NCBI GenBank assembly: GCA_018857735.1
Contig: JABMCL010000660.1
Span: 294,001-358,000, forward strand
DNA length: 64,000 nt
Direction: 5' to 3'
Origin: Alviniconcha marisindica
Lineage: Eukaryota; Mollusca; Gastropoda; Provannidae
In this document: positions 1-11,168 of the stretch, piece by piece
Layout: each line of letters begins with the position of its first letter
Numbering within the stretch: position 1 is the stretch's first letter
Notes under the pieces: model-generated
The model's database searches: none
What the model was told of the DNA's origin: nothing
What the model saw: the letters and a program-made list of their open reading frames with translations, nothing else
Program-made: the position numbers and the translations under genes

Positions 1-1778
1 GGTGGTCACAAGGGTAAGTTGAAAACAGTTATTTCATGTTATTGGCGTGTTTTGTTTTACATGGAGACATTAATGGGACTTGATGTTAGATCCAGTTCAT
101 CACATTTTTATTGACAGTGTTGTTGTGAGTTACATTCTTGGGGGTAAGGAGACCGGACTTAATTTCATAATATCTGTTTCATGGTTCTGGTTGGGGTTGT
201 TTGCGAAATATTTTGGTGTTAAATTTGTATTTAATTTGATTTTGTTGGTTGCTTGCATGTTTTACACACTGGACTCAGGAGTGCATCAAGTCTGGTCACT
301 TCAAATAATACGTTTAAATGTTTGCAGTAATGATAAATAATTGTTAGACAGTAGAATGCATATTATGTATATAACTGTATATGTCTTGATAAACCTAGGA
401 TGCTTGACAGTTTCTGACTTCCAAAGAATAATGTGATACTTAATAATAAAGTGGCATTTACTGTTATCTGGCTGACTGGCTGATTAAATCCCCCCCCCCC
501 CCCCCCCCCCCCCAGCCTACTGGCATTTTTCAGAATAACATTGAAGTGAGATCTTTCAAGAAAGTAGCATTCTTTCATCTTCAGTATGATACTTTTATTC
601 AGTTGAAGCATAATTTAGGGATATATGTTATTGGTTAAAAGTGTAAGTACAAGTGCAAAAGCAAACAGTTTGACTTAAGATAGTAAGAACATGTTTTCTG
701 ATGGTACTTTTATTTCACGCAATAGTTTCTTTTGAACATGAGTCAGTTGAGAGTTTTCTGTGCTTTGTTCACTGTTGAGTTGATTAGAATGCTTCAGGTT
801 TGCCAGTGCTCACCTCACTCAGTGGTCTCTGCGCTCTAAGCATGGGTTGGCGGGGACTTGTCCAGCCGGTGAAGTGGTCTCTAACCTCATGCTGTGCTGC
901 TCTGTTGTAGGTGAGGTTCACACGCTGTCTGTATGCACAGCTGCTGCAGCAGAAATTCAGGCCTGACAAGCGCAGCGGGTGGGTGGTGCCCAATGCCACC
1001 AACCCAAAGTTTAAGGAACAGGATCTTGGCATGAAACTTGTGAGTACACAACCACTATGCATGGCCATTTAAAAAGAAACATATTTGGTAGACACTTGTG
1101 GGTCGAGGAAATGATCAGTGCTTGTTTGACCATCAGTCTGCCAATGGCAGACACTTCATGATGGCTGCTGCCGTCTATCAGTTACTCTCTCAGCATTTTT
1201 TAAATATTTTTGTGTGTGTCAGAAACCTTTTACTTTCAGTCTGCACTTACAGTTGTTACCTTAACCTGTTTTCAGTGTCACGGAGTATTAATTACGCAAA
1301 ACTCAAAACTGCTTGTTATGTTTTCTTTGCAAATTATTTTCAGGTCACATATAATTTCTTAACATGGACTCCATTCACAAAACAATTTTCATAACTTTGA
1401 GAGGTTCCTTGATGTAAAATTCCAGACTTTAAAAAAATGTTAAATGTAAAATTGTTTTTTGGAATGACTGATTATGTGAAAACCTTGAAATTTTGCTTGA
1501 AGAGCAGCCCCACTATCCTTTAAATTTTTGTACCAGTTTCATTGACCATGACAAATTTCCAGGTCACAGAGCCATGGGAAAAAATCCTATTTAAAGATGC
1601 ACTTCCTTGACTTATTCATTTGAGTTGAATTTTGTATGATTTCTGTTTGCACAGGATCATGCACATCTTGCAGCGATGCTTTAATAAGTCCTTTGGATAT
1701 TTAAGGGAGGTGGTTGTCTCATTTCCTGCTGAGGCAAAATGTTAATGTTGGAATCTTCCCTGATGCTGTTGAAGTTTG

Positions 1779-1848
<70 letters not shown>

Positions 1849-4800
1849 TGTGAAACTGCATGGTGATAACACATCTGTCAAGCTTTGCAAGTACAGATTT
1901 GGGTGGCCCAGTCCCATTTTTAAGGTCAGGTTTTGGTGGCCCAGTCCCATTTTTAAGGTCAGGTTTTGGTAACTCAGTCCCATTTTAAGGTCAGGTTTTG
2001 GTGACCCAGTCCCATTTTTAAGGTCAGATTTTGGTGGCCCAGTCCCATTTTTAAGGTCATGTTTTGGTGGCCCAGTCCCATTTTAAGGTCATGTTTTGGT
2101 GGCCCAGTCTCATTTTTAAGGTCAGGTTTTGATGGCCCATTCCCATTTTTAAGGTCAGGTTTGGTGACCCATCCTATTTTTATGGTAAAAGTAGTTCCCC
2201 TCCCCCATTTTGAATGTGAATCAAGCAAATGCATGCACTTCTTGTCAGATTATTACAGGATGGAGCGATACTGTATGCCTAATTTTGTTGTGGCTGTAGT
2301 TTGTTTTGGAGTGAGATCAGTTTAGCAGTGGGATGTAAGTGATATAGCACCTTTTAGTTTACCTGGAAAGTGTTCATGACATGATTGAGAGAAGTAACTT
2401 ACAGAAGATCAACATGTTTGATTAAAAGTTTCATTAAAAAAATTAGTATATGTACACATGTGTTGGATTGTTTCTTGACCTTATATAGAAGAACAGCAAT
2501 CTGTGTGTGAGTGTGCATGCATCTGTGTGTGTGTGTGTGTGTACATATAGGGTCATGTTATAATGTTATAGGGTCATGTTATAATTATTGTTTATTCCCT
2601 TCTGTGCAGTCCCATGGATTTGAGATCCTGTGTGCTAGATGTGGCAGAAGTAACAGCAATGGAAATCAAATGGCCGTTGACAGTGACAGTATTTCTGATG
2701 TCAGGTGGTCACGCTTTCTCAGATCTCTGCAAGACAAAGGGTATTTCAAGGTAAGCAAGAAAGAACATGGAGGTTAATGGAGATATTTGCATTAATTTTC
2801 AATCTAAAATGTGAAATACAGCTGTGATTACTCTTGCTTGTCATACGCAGAAAATCCACTGTAGAAAAGCCAGCACATCACCTCTGCCTTAGTCTTGGCT
2901 TAATCGTGAAATATTTACTGTGAACAGTGTATTTAATTACTTGTGGTCTATTCATAGCAGAAATTGCCATGCCAGACATGTTTTACATAGTTGCTGGTTG
3001 TGGCCCTGGGAGCTTTCAGATAGTTTGGCCTCTATGGTTCCACAGTCCCACACTGCTTTCTCCCTGCCTTGCCTTGTCACAACACACTGGCACCAGTAAA
3101 AACACCAAGGCTACATTAAAATCATGTTATGCACTGCATAGTTAATTGGAGACTATCTTTGGCCATGATAAGCTCTTTGCATGAGAGTATCCACCCTCCA
3201 GAAATGGAGAGAGAGCCTCCAAAGACTGCATGTGGCTGCCCATGTGGCAGGGTAATAAGAACTGGCTACACATGCAATCCTCTCACCACGTGGAACGTAT
3301 TTGTCAGTGTACAGTTGTACTCACCTGGTAACCCCAGGAGTGTTCAGCTGGGAAACACTACAACAACGTTTGCTTTCTTTGCTGCTACCTTGTCTGGAGA
3401 CAAAGCAAAAGATTGGTCTTGGTTTCAAGGGGATATGCAGGTTATACATTTTTGATACCAGTCAGCCATGTAGGTTATACCAGGGCTTGGCTACATGGAC
3501 TACACAAGTGTTTAACTTGTGTCTCATATCTGTGAAGAGCACATTAGTTCTGTGGTATCATTTGGGTCTCGCCTTGAGAAACTAAACGTTTGAAAGTATG
3601 GATGTGCAACAAGCAAGTTCCAACTCAAGCTTAATGAGTATATAAAACTGAAGCCGTTCTCTTCTCAACATCCTGTCTGTCTTCTTGTCACTGTTTACCA
3701 TTGTCAATCATCAGCATGCTTGAAATTGCATTTTCAGACAAAGGAACTTAGGGTTCATCTTTGATTCTAACTTCACAGTGAAGCTAGACCTAATCAAAAT
3801 ACGTCTAACAGCCTAGTATGAACTAAAACACAACAGCTCCATCCGCAGGTACCTCACAGAAGATGCAACATAGCAGCCGGTAACTTCATGTGTGTTAATA
3901 TTAGACTATTGCAATTCTCTTCTCATGGGCACTCCTAACTCTGTTATTCAAACAATGCAAAAAATCCTGAATACTGCTGCATGCTTAATTATTCTCAGAG
4001 CACCGCACCATCAAAACTGCACACCTCTCCTACAGCAGCTCCACTGGCTCCCAGTATCTGAACAAATTAAATACAAACTGCTTGCATGTGTTACAACACA
4101 ATCACAGGTTCTGCCCCTTCTTATTTTTTTAAACCACTGCGCCTTTCCACTCTCTCCACTCTTCATCAGACACACGTATGCTCAAACTCCAACACTTCAA
4201 CCACAAAACCCATGGCTTTTGCACTTGTCTCTCACTTCAGACCCTGCGTCTGGAACAATCTTCCCTAGGACATCAGGCTTTAGTACTCTCTTTTCCTATA
4301 AAAGCAAACTCAAGACATTTCTCTTTTCCTTGTCCCTAATATGTCGACCCAACATCCGAGGACATGAAGCCCCACATCATCATTTCTCTTTTCCAAATAT
4401 TTTTTATTAAGCAACACTGTCCTTCATCCCTGTCAATCTGTGTGTGTGTGTGCATGTGTGTGTGTGTATGTGTGTGTGTGTACATCTTGTACATAGTTAT
4501 ATTTGAACCTATGTTGCTGTTCCAGCCATTACCACAGTAAAAGATCCCAGTCATTCTGCCAAAAGTGCAGGTGACAGGTTACAGCTAAACATACATACAC
4601 TATACGTAAGTTGTTTCAAATAAAGTGACACTGTAAACTGTATGATGTACACAGAATGTGCACCGAGATGGCAGCAGTGTACAGCTATGTAACAACTAAG
4701 CAGTGTTGTAACCACTTTGGTGGATATTCAAAACGTGCTGAGTAAAGCTGCAGTCACATCATTCAGAGTCAAATACAACTAGAGGACAGCGGGTGTGCTT

Positions 4801-7282
4801 GGAAGCGGAGCCATTGTTAAGCACTCAGGGTTTATCTTGAGATGAGGTGCTCAGCAAATGTTCATATATAAAAAAAGGTAAACAAATGGCCTGGACATGG
4901 TGGACTATGTATACATAATTATGCAGGCAGATGGTAAACTGACTTTCCACTTCTTTTGCAGGGAGAACTGGAAGGATCCAAGATGTACAACAAACTTCTT
5001 GAAGAGGCCAGAAGGTTCTTCCAGGCTCAGCTGACAGATTCTGAGCAGTAAGTACAGTTTTACCCATGCCGTTGTTTTATATTGACACTTGCTTAGCGAG
5101 CTGCAGCATCCACTAGTCTAACTGTTCACAGCAGTGTGAAGCAAAGAGCAACGCATGTGGGGCTGTCTGTTGGCAGAGAGTGGTGTTATCAATCAGCAGG
5201 CCAGGATGAATGAAACTGTCATGCCAGCATTCTTCCAAGCAGTGGACATAAAAACAAAATTAACATAGGTCAACCAAACGCAGATAAAAATCCTACATCT
5301 CATTTTTCACTGTTTAAGTGTTGTTTTGTATTTTGAAAAGGGGGATTACCCTGAACATTTGCATGTTGTGTTTTGTCCTAATAAATAACGTTCTTTTTAA
5401 CCTTTTAAGTGTTTGGATCTTGAATAAAATGTGCATCAACTGGGAAAAACATCACATGTTATAGTTTGGTCCAAACTGCTGTGACTCCAACAGAAAAGGA
5501 GAAACTGTCTAGCCAAACTACATATTAATAATTCAGTAATGGCTCACTCCTTTTTGTTAAAAGAGGAGGAACCCCTTGTATGTGTTCCCTGCAGTAAGTT
5601 ACTCACTATTGTCAAGTGTGTTTTATTGCACTGCACAGATTTCGCTGACATAATATGCATATTTTCATTCAAGAATACTGTTTAAGAATACTTGCGTGGT
5701 CAATATTTGTGCCTTCCTGAAGGAGATAAATAGCTTTCATCATTGATTAAAGTAAAAGTCCAAGGTTTTTAAGTATGCAAAATGACCATCGAAATGATCG
5801 ACAAATGAGTCACTAGTTTCAGATTTAATGAAATAAATAAAATAAAAAATTGTTTAACTGGGTTTTTAATCAATTTTATTTTCTGTAAGCTGGCCAAGAC
5901 TACAGTCTCGGGTTCTACATCAGTCACATGACTCCCGGAAGTGATGTCAGTCTGGGGAGTCAGTGCAGTTGCCATCTTAGATTCTTCAGTGAACTGTGTA
6001 TGCGTGTGGTCAACAAAAAAGTTAACTATGCTGGCCTACTGTGTTGCCGCGAACTGTAACAATTTGCAGACGACCCCAGGTATAACAATGCACGAGCTCC
6101 CGCACAATCAACCCGCAGTGAGGCGAAAGTGGATTAAATTTATACAATTCAAACAAGCTGACTTTCTTGCTGCGCTGCATCAGCCCATTTGTGTAGCGAG
6201 CTCTTCATTGAGTGCGATTTCGCAAACCCCATGGAATACCGCATAGGGTTTGCTTCAAGCTGACACGATGTTCCGGTACTCTTTCAAAATCCTGCCTGAC
6301 AGGCTCAAACTGATACGGCTGTATCCTTGTGGGTCTCTCGGGCAAAGTATCAGTTTCGTCTTCGGAGCTCGAGTTGGCCATTTTGCAGCGACTCCCCAGA
6401 GTGACGTAGTAGGCATATGGTCACATGATTTGGGCGTCATGGCGACGCTTTCGGTACGACAGAAAATGCCTTTTGTCGTGCATTTATAACCCTCAGATCA
6501 CAGTTTCACCTACATCATCGTTCTCAGCAAGCTTTAACGGAAATCGTGTCAAAAATCACCCCTAACCTTGGACTTGTCCTTTAAAGTTTCAGATTGTATA
6601 TTTTATTTGTATTTTTGACTCTGGTGTGTCCAAAGATGTGGGCCAGCTGTTTGCTTATGACTTGGCAGCTTGTTTTCCACCCTGAAAAGGTAGCCTTTTT
6701 TTTGAAAATGCGATTTAAAACAGTGTCCGTCCTGAGCTGAGGTGACTGTGTGGTTGATGCTATGCTTGCCACGCCATCACTCTGAAAACAACCAATAAAA
6801 GTGCCAAATTTGAAACCATTAACCCCCCTCTGTGTATGAGCACGTGAGACGATTTCTATCAAAATTCAAAATATTGAAAGTAGAGTTGTTATAGGACCAT
6901 CAAATACATGGTTGGCAGGTGAGTGTGTGAGCATTTCTCAGCCCGGAAATTGTACCGGCAGGGGCAGTGAAGGGGTTAATATCCAAGAACTAACTAACTG
7001 GTCCAGGTCTGTGAGCCACATGAGGACTCGCAACGGATGAGATGTGCAGTTTTGTCATCGTCATAGGAAATGGGGACTGCCTCATTCATTCAAAAGGCTT
7101 GGTGGTGACACTGAGCAGAGCTACTCTGCCACTAAATCCTTTCATCTACTTCCAGGACTGACTCTGACCTGGCCAGGGAAGTTGTGCAGATGTTGCCACA
7201 CCTCAGTTCTGATGTTGGTCCATGGAAACAGCTTGAAAAGGCACTCCCACCATCTGATGGTAAGAAATGGCATGCATGAAGG

Positions 7283-7338
<56 letters not shown>

Positions 7339-10300
7339 AGTGTGTATGTGTCCATTTGCATGTTTGTGCATGTGTATGCTGATGTTGGTCCATGGAAAAA
7401 GCTTAAAAAGGCACTGTCACCTTCTGATAGTGAATAAAGGCTTGTGCTTGTGTGTGCATCTGTGCACACACACATGTATGCATGTGTGTGCATGGGTGTG
7501 GATGTGGATGGGTTTGTGTGCATGCATGAATGTGGATGTGTGTGTGTGTGCGTACACGCACATATGCATGTATGCAATCATGTATGTGTGCATTTGCATG
7601 CTTGTGCATATGACACAGAAAACTGCAGTGTTCCTTGTGGTTGTGCAAGTTCGCTTTTCATGAAGAAAACAAGCCAACTTTCCCATGGGAAAAATTCTCA
7701 GTTGGATCAATAAAGTATATAGTGCTATTCACAAAGAGTGTGTAGCTCACCAGAAGTTCAGAATCAAACTGGTGTTCTTAGAGCAATTAATGCACACACA
7801 AAAAGTTTGAGGTATTTACCAGGTCTTCAGTCTTGCATTTTATTTGATCAAGTTATCTGTCTCAGTCCACCCCACCAGTCTTAACATTTTATAATGGAGG
7901 AACAATTTAGTGCACAAGGGATAAGAAACATCTACCTTCACTGTGATTCTACCCCTGTTCAAATGGTGTGTTCAGATGACAGCTGGCTGGACTTGACACC
8001 AGAGGCTTTGGATGAAATGCTGCAAACTGCTGCCGGTCAACAAGGCACAGCAGGGTCTGAAGAGCTGGACCTCAAGAAAGTGGCTGACAGCATGAATGCC
8101 TTTGTGAACAAAGTTTCTGGCATAGATGGTGTCGAGTTCCCCAGGTACATTTTGACAGCTGTGTTCAGTTGCTTATGTGAGAATATGAAACAGAGCGTAC
8201 TGATCTGCAGCATCAAGAACGATGCAAAGTACATGTCCACATCAGCTTCACCTCAGTGTGGGTTTCTATATCTGAGTGATGGTTACTCACATAAGCTAAT
8301 AGACAATCTTTGGAAATCCAGGGGACTGCACTCGGTAAGTGCCTACAGGCATGGCCTGTATATATAGGTCCAGGCCTGCAGGTGTAGCGCAGAGTAGTCA
8401 CGCTTTTGTTGGGGGTACAGTGAGCACGTGGGCAAGATGACGGATACCCGTAAACAAAGGCAGAAAAGGCATCAGAAATGCCGATCAATCACTCACTGTT
8501 CGTGGGGAACATGCACATCGGATAGTAGGTTCCCCCAGCTGGTAGTCTAGTATAAATTATAATAGGTCCATGCCTGAAGATCTAAAACTGTCGCAGATTG
8601 GCTCTTCTCAGCTGCCGCCTCGCATTCAAGGGATTTCACTGTCCCAGAATAAGAAAACACTGTCAAATTATCTTTGCCTGTTATTTCCAGAAATCGTCTA
8701 TTGCCTCAGAATTTACCCCTCTCATTGCTTTCCTTCTTTATCAATTCTGGCAAATACTTCCTTTTTCTCTCCTGTTTTTTTAACTGATTGAAGCAATAGT
8801 ATCATACAAGAACTGAACATTAACATGCTTTATGTGTTTATGTATATATAGAGATGATCTACTGGTGTTGGTTGGGCCCAGAAGAGTGAGATTTTGAGAA
8901 ATAGCTGTGTGGATGTTGTTGTCCGGACAGTGCAAATTAATGGCTGCATGCCTTGGCTTGTGTTGTGTCACAACACACTGACACTGGCAAGAGCAACAAG
9001 CTACATAAGAATGTGTTATGCACTCCATAGTTATGTGGGGACTATCTTCAGCCATGATAAGCTCCTTGTATATCACCCTCGACCCTCCAGAAATGGAGGT
9101 AAATCTTCTGAAGCTGGTGTGTGGCTGCCCACATGGCATTTTTTGTTTGTTTTTAAAGCCAGTAACACACGTTCCTATCACCCTTTGGAATGCATTTGTC
9201 AGTGTGCAGTTGCATATACCAGGGGATCTCCCCAGAGTTATCAGCTGTGGAATGCTACAACAACAGCATGCACACTGGTAGCAAACATGCACAAAAAATG
9301 AGTTCCTGAACTGATCACAATGATTGTTATGTTGCGGAATGGTGTAGCAAACAAATCAGATGACAGTGTAGGTTGACAGTTAAGTGCACCTGTGCATATC
9401 CAGCATCTGAGTTTGAGTGTGGCTGTCACCCATGGGTTGGGAAAAGAATTTAAGACAAATAAGACAAAAGGTTTTTTTTAATGATTCCAAAATGGTAGGT
9501 AAACTATAATGCAAGGAATAGTTAAAATTTCGTAATATATATGTAGGCTGAAAAGGTCTGAATGAGTTTGATTTACAGTGCTGATAGATGGTTGAGGGTT
9601 TGTTGCTGATGGTTACGTGCATGTACCTGTTCCAGCCAAACCAAGGGCAGAGAGGAAGGTGAAGGAGACATGGAGCTTGATGGAACTAGCTTCATTCATG
9701 CTATGCAAAAAATGTTTGGTAAGTGCTTTACATTGCAGAGAATAAAATAACATGCTATTACAGTTTTTTAATTCAGAATGTGAAGTGTGTGTGTGCATGA
9801 TTTATCTGTAGTTTTACCCTGAGTAAATGATTCTGCTGTGTGGTTGTTTATTTGTCAGTCGTTCCTATTTATGCAGTTAATCACATTAATAATGAAGGAA
9901 TAATATTTTGACAAGTGAAGGAAATTGAGCACTTCTGTCACCTTTTGGTGATGTGCTGAGTGGTCGTAGCTGTGGAGACATTAAATATCTCTGAATGTTG
10001 TGAATGCTGATTGTACTTTGCACAGGTGAATGTAGTGCTAAAACACACACCAACCTGACCTACTTGCAGAGTTCAAAGACGACCACGATGGTTCTAGCTC
10101 AGATATGAGCGAGTATGACTGGGAAGAGAACAGCGATGATGACCTTGGGTCTCCGACTAAGATGCCAGGAACACGGCCTGCTGCACCTGCCCAACGCACC
10201 ACCGCTTCCAAGCCCCCATCACGCCCCACCAGCAAGCCCCCAGCCAGACCTGCAAAGCCCCCAGCCATACCCCCCAAACCCCCCTCCAGACCGGCCAGAC

Positions 10301-11168
10301 CCTCCAAGCCCCCTTCACGGCGCAAGGACCCAGAAATTGAGGCCATCATGGATGCAATGGACCGTGAACTGGCCCAAACTGAAGTGGGCAAAAGCTTTGA
10401 GAGAGACCCCCCCAGGGTATTGGTTGCCTTCTCTTTTTTGGTTTTTGGTTTGTTGTTTGGTTGCTTGTTTGTTTACTGTTCATGTTGTAACTTGCTCAAA
10501 CAGTTCATGTTGTAACTTTCTCAGATAGCTGTTTTCATAATATAAGAGCACTAGAGGATCTGATTTAAAACGTAAAACAAAATATTGTTTTTGTTTAATC
10601 TTCAGCATGATGAACATAAATTGGGCCCTATATATATATATATATTATTTTAATTAGATAGTAGAGGTTGTCCTCCAGCACAAGGAGTGGGGAAAAACAA
10701 CCCACTAAGCTAATCAGATTACACTGTGTGTGCTTTCTTTTCTTTTCTTCAGATGTCTTTTGTGGCATTAAATATACTTCAAAATGTGAACAGTTCTTTC
10801 TTGTTTTGCTTCAGCCTAAACCACTTCGATTCCAACCCAAAGCAAGAGAGCAAAATGGTGGTGCTGAAGGTGCAACAGCAGAAAACCCTTCTTCCAGCGG
10901 TCCTTCAAAACTTGTGTCCCGTCCTGCAAAACCGTCAGCATCTCGTCCTTCCCACCCTCCTCCACCCGTTCCACCGAAAACACCCTCCACTGCAGATGAC
11001 ATTGATGACGAAGATGATGATTTCCGCCCTGTCAACATCGACATGAACGTGGTGAAAAACACACTGGAGTCTTTCCGAGCACAGCAGGGATTGCCAGGAC
11101 CAGCATCGAATATCCTTCAGAGTATGGGTATTGTTTTGCCGCCTGATGAGGATGAGCCCTCACATTAA
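1..11168 (+). CDS. ECD: Ecdysoneless (ECD/SGT1) homolog, 3' part, spliced
   Basis: The last nine exons of an ecdysoneless homolog. Exons: 1-13 (short, tentative), 911-1039, 2610-2750, 4962-5047, 7156-7259, 7976-8144, 9636-9718, 10070-10416 and 10815-11168 (stop TAA). All junctions are GT-AG and all phases match, giving about 474 residues; vertebrate ECD is roughly 640, so the N-terminal part lies upstream of the window. Family hallmarks seen: RFTRCLYAQLLQQKFRPDKR, then DLGMKL joined to SHGFEILC, DDSWLDLTPEALDEML, an acidic MSEYDWEENSDD segment, and the C-terminal end PGPASNILQSMGIVLPPDED. ECD proteins work in the nucleus and cytoplasm in pre-mRNA splicing (PRP8/U5 snRNP, R2TP contacts), p53 stability and cell-cycle progression. 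The two last exons carry proline-rich low-complexity tracts (about 10190-10320 and 10910-10990). Introns hold repeats and transposon relics. Identification is strong; the first 13 bases are an inferred exon end. Confidence 0.9.
490..513 (+). repeat. Poly-C tract in ECD intron
   Basis: Twenty-four consecutive C. It is one of about twelve long C or G homopolymers in the window, all outside recognised exons. Confidence 0.95.
1781..1852 (+). repeat. (GT)n microsatellite
   Basis: About 35 GT units with one interruption near the right end, in an ECD intron immediately before a 34-bp minisatellite. Confidence 0.95.
1897..2190 (+). repeat. 34-bp minisatellite, about 9 copies
   Basis: Tandem units built on CCCAGTCCCATTTTTAAGG plus TCAGGTTTTGGTGG, with small indels and substitutions. 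It lies in the ECD intron between 1039 and 2610. Long reading frames across it on both strands follow from periodicity and are not genes. Confidence 0.93.
3050..3370 (+). repeat. Dispersed repeat copy A, ECD intron
   Basis: About 320 bp sharing many blocks with 8945-9275, such as GTCACAACACACTGRCACYRG, the ACTATCTT...GCCATGATAAGCTC block, CCCTCCAGAAATGGAG, TGTGGCTGCCCA and ATTTGTCAGTGT. The same reading frame is open in both copies and gives related peptides. It is probably an old mobile element; family not recognised. Confidence 0.7.
3745..4440 (+). mobile_element. Non-LTR retrotransposon fragment (CR1/jockey-like RT C-terminus)
   Basis: A relic of the C-terminal part of a LINE reverse transcriptase ORF. 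Seen: LGFIFDSN, SSIRRYLTEDAT, LDYCNSLLMGTPNSVIQ, LQQLHWLPVSEQIKYK and KSKLKTFLFSLS. The order matches the end of RT domains in CR1/jockey-type elements. It has in-frame stops and frameshifts and no intact 5' part. It is the same family as the fragment at 41950-42990. It lies in the ECD intron between exons 2750 and 4962. Confidence 0.8.
4540..4600 (+). repeat. Dispersed repeat (GTGCAGGTGRCAGGTTACAG block), copy 1
   Basis: A block with GTAAAAGAYCCC, then AAAAGTGCAGGTG and CAGGTTACAGC. It recurs at 43727-43795. It follows the LINE fragment and may be part of a repeat tail. Confidence 0.55.
5747..6584 (+). mobile_element. TTAA-flanked DNA transposon relic with THAP-domain fragment
   Basis: Flanked by TTAA at 5747-5750 and 6581-6584. 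The next 17 bp form imperfect terminal inverted repeats, AGTAAAAGTCCAAGGTT and AGGACAAGTCCAAGGTT (15/17). Subterminal parts also pair in inverted orientation: GTCTGGGGAGTCAGTGCA near 5950 against the complement of the 6385-6410 area. It contains an ORF fragment with a THAP-type zinc-finger start (6028-6246). TTAA target sites plus a THAP domain fit Kolobok-type elements; P elements also carry THAP domains but make 8-bp duplications. No transposase core is present, so it is non-autonomous. It lies in the ECD intron between 5047 and 7156. Confidence 0.65.
6028..6246 (+). pseudogene. THAP zinc-finger fragment (transposon-derived)
   Basis: A 72-codon ORF starting MLAYCVAANCNN, followed by GITMHELPHN and VRRKWIKF. 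The Cys-x4-Cys, the central His-x-hydrophobic-Pro segment and the RRKW motif are the first half of the C2CH THAP DNA-binding domain. The final Cys-x2-His and the AVPTIF-like end are not seen, so the domain is incomplete. Confidence 0.6.
6767..6979 (-). mobile_element. TTAA/CCCC-type MITE, left-degraded copy
   Basis: Related in reverse orientation to the element at 16624-16854. Shared blocks: GGTCCTATAACA, CTACTTTCAAT and the terminal GGCAGTGAAGGGGTTAA (right end, TTAA at 6976-6979). The other terminus is degraded. It lies in the ECD intron before exon 7156. Confidence 0.65.
7284..7336 (+). repeat. (GT)n microsatellite
   Basis: A long GT run starting 25 bp after the exon ending at 7259. It separates that exon from its degraded duplicate at 7378-7430. 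Confidence 0.9.
7378..7430 (+). pseudogene. Degraded duplicate of ECD exon end
   Basis: About 53 bp nearly identical to the 3' part of the exon 7156-7259: GATGTTGGTCCATGGAAA, then AAGGCACT and TCTGAT. Changes include CAG to AAG and GAA to AAA, and the GGTAAG donor has become AGTGAA. It sits between two GT-rich tracts, so it is probably a slippage or replication-derived duplication. Confidence 0.8.
7440..7605 (+). repeat. Degenerate GT/GCAT-rich microsatellite
   Basis: Irregular GTGTGTGCATG-type sequence. Open frames here on both strands have no coding support. Confidence 0.85.
8945..9275 (+). repeat. Dispersed repeat copy B, ECD intron
   Basis: Second copy of the repeat at 3050-3370. The frame from 9018 encodes AMISSL, PPEME, CGCPHG and FVSVQL, matching the other copy (AMISSL, PPEME, CGCPCG, FVSVQL). 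It differs by an insertion of T-rich sequence near 9137-9160. Confidence 0.7.

Noticed and set aside
1681..2325. Several ORFs on both strands over the GT tract and 34-bp repeat
   Set aside because: They follow only from tandem periodicity; the peptides are repeats with no splice or homology support.
3300..3370. U1 snRNA-like start (ACTCACCTGGTAACCCC)
   Set aside because: Only the few bases complementary to a splice donor match; the rest of U1 is absent, and the stretch belongs to the dispersed repeat.
7044..7713. Overlapping ORFs on both strands rich in Val-Cys or Thr-His
   Set aside because: Translations of GT/CA microsatellites; only the segment 7156-7259, in a different frame, is a real exon.
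10038..10528. Minus-strand Gly/Ala/Leu-rich ORF and a second plus-strand frame over the ECD proline-rich exon
   Set aside because: Shadows of the GC-rich ECD exon; only the MSEYDWEENSDD frame joins in phase with its neighbours.
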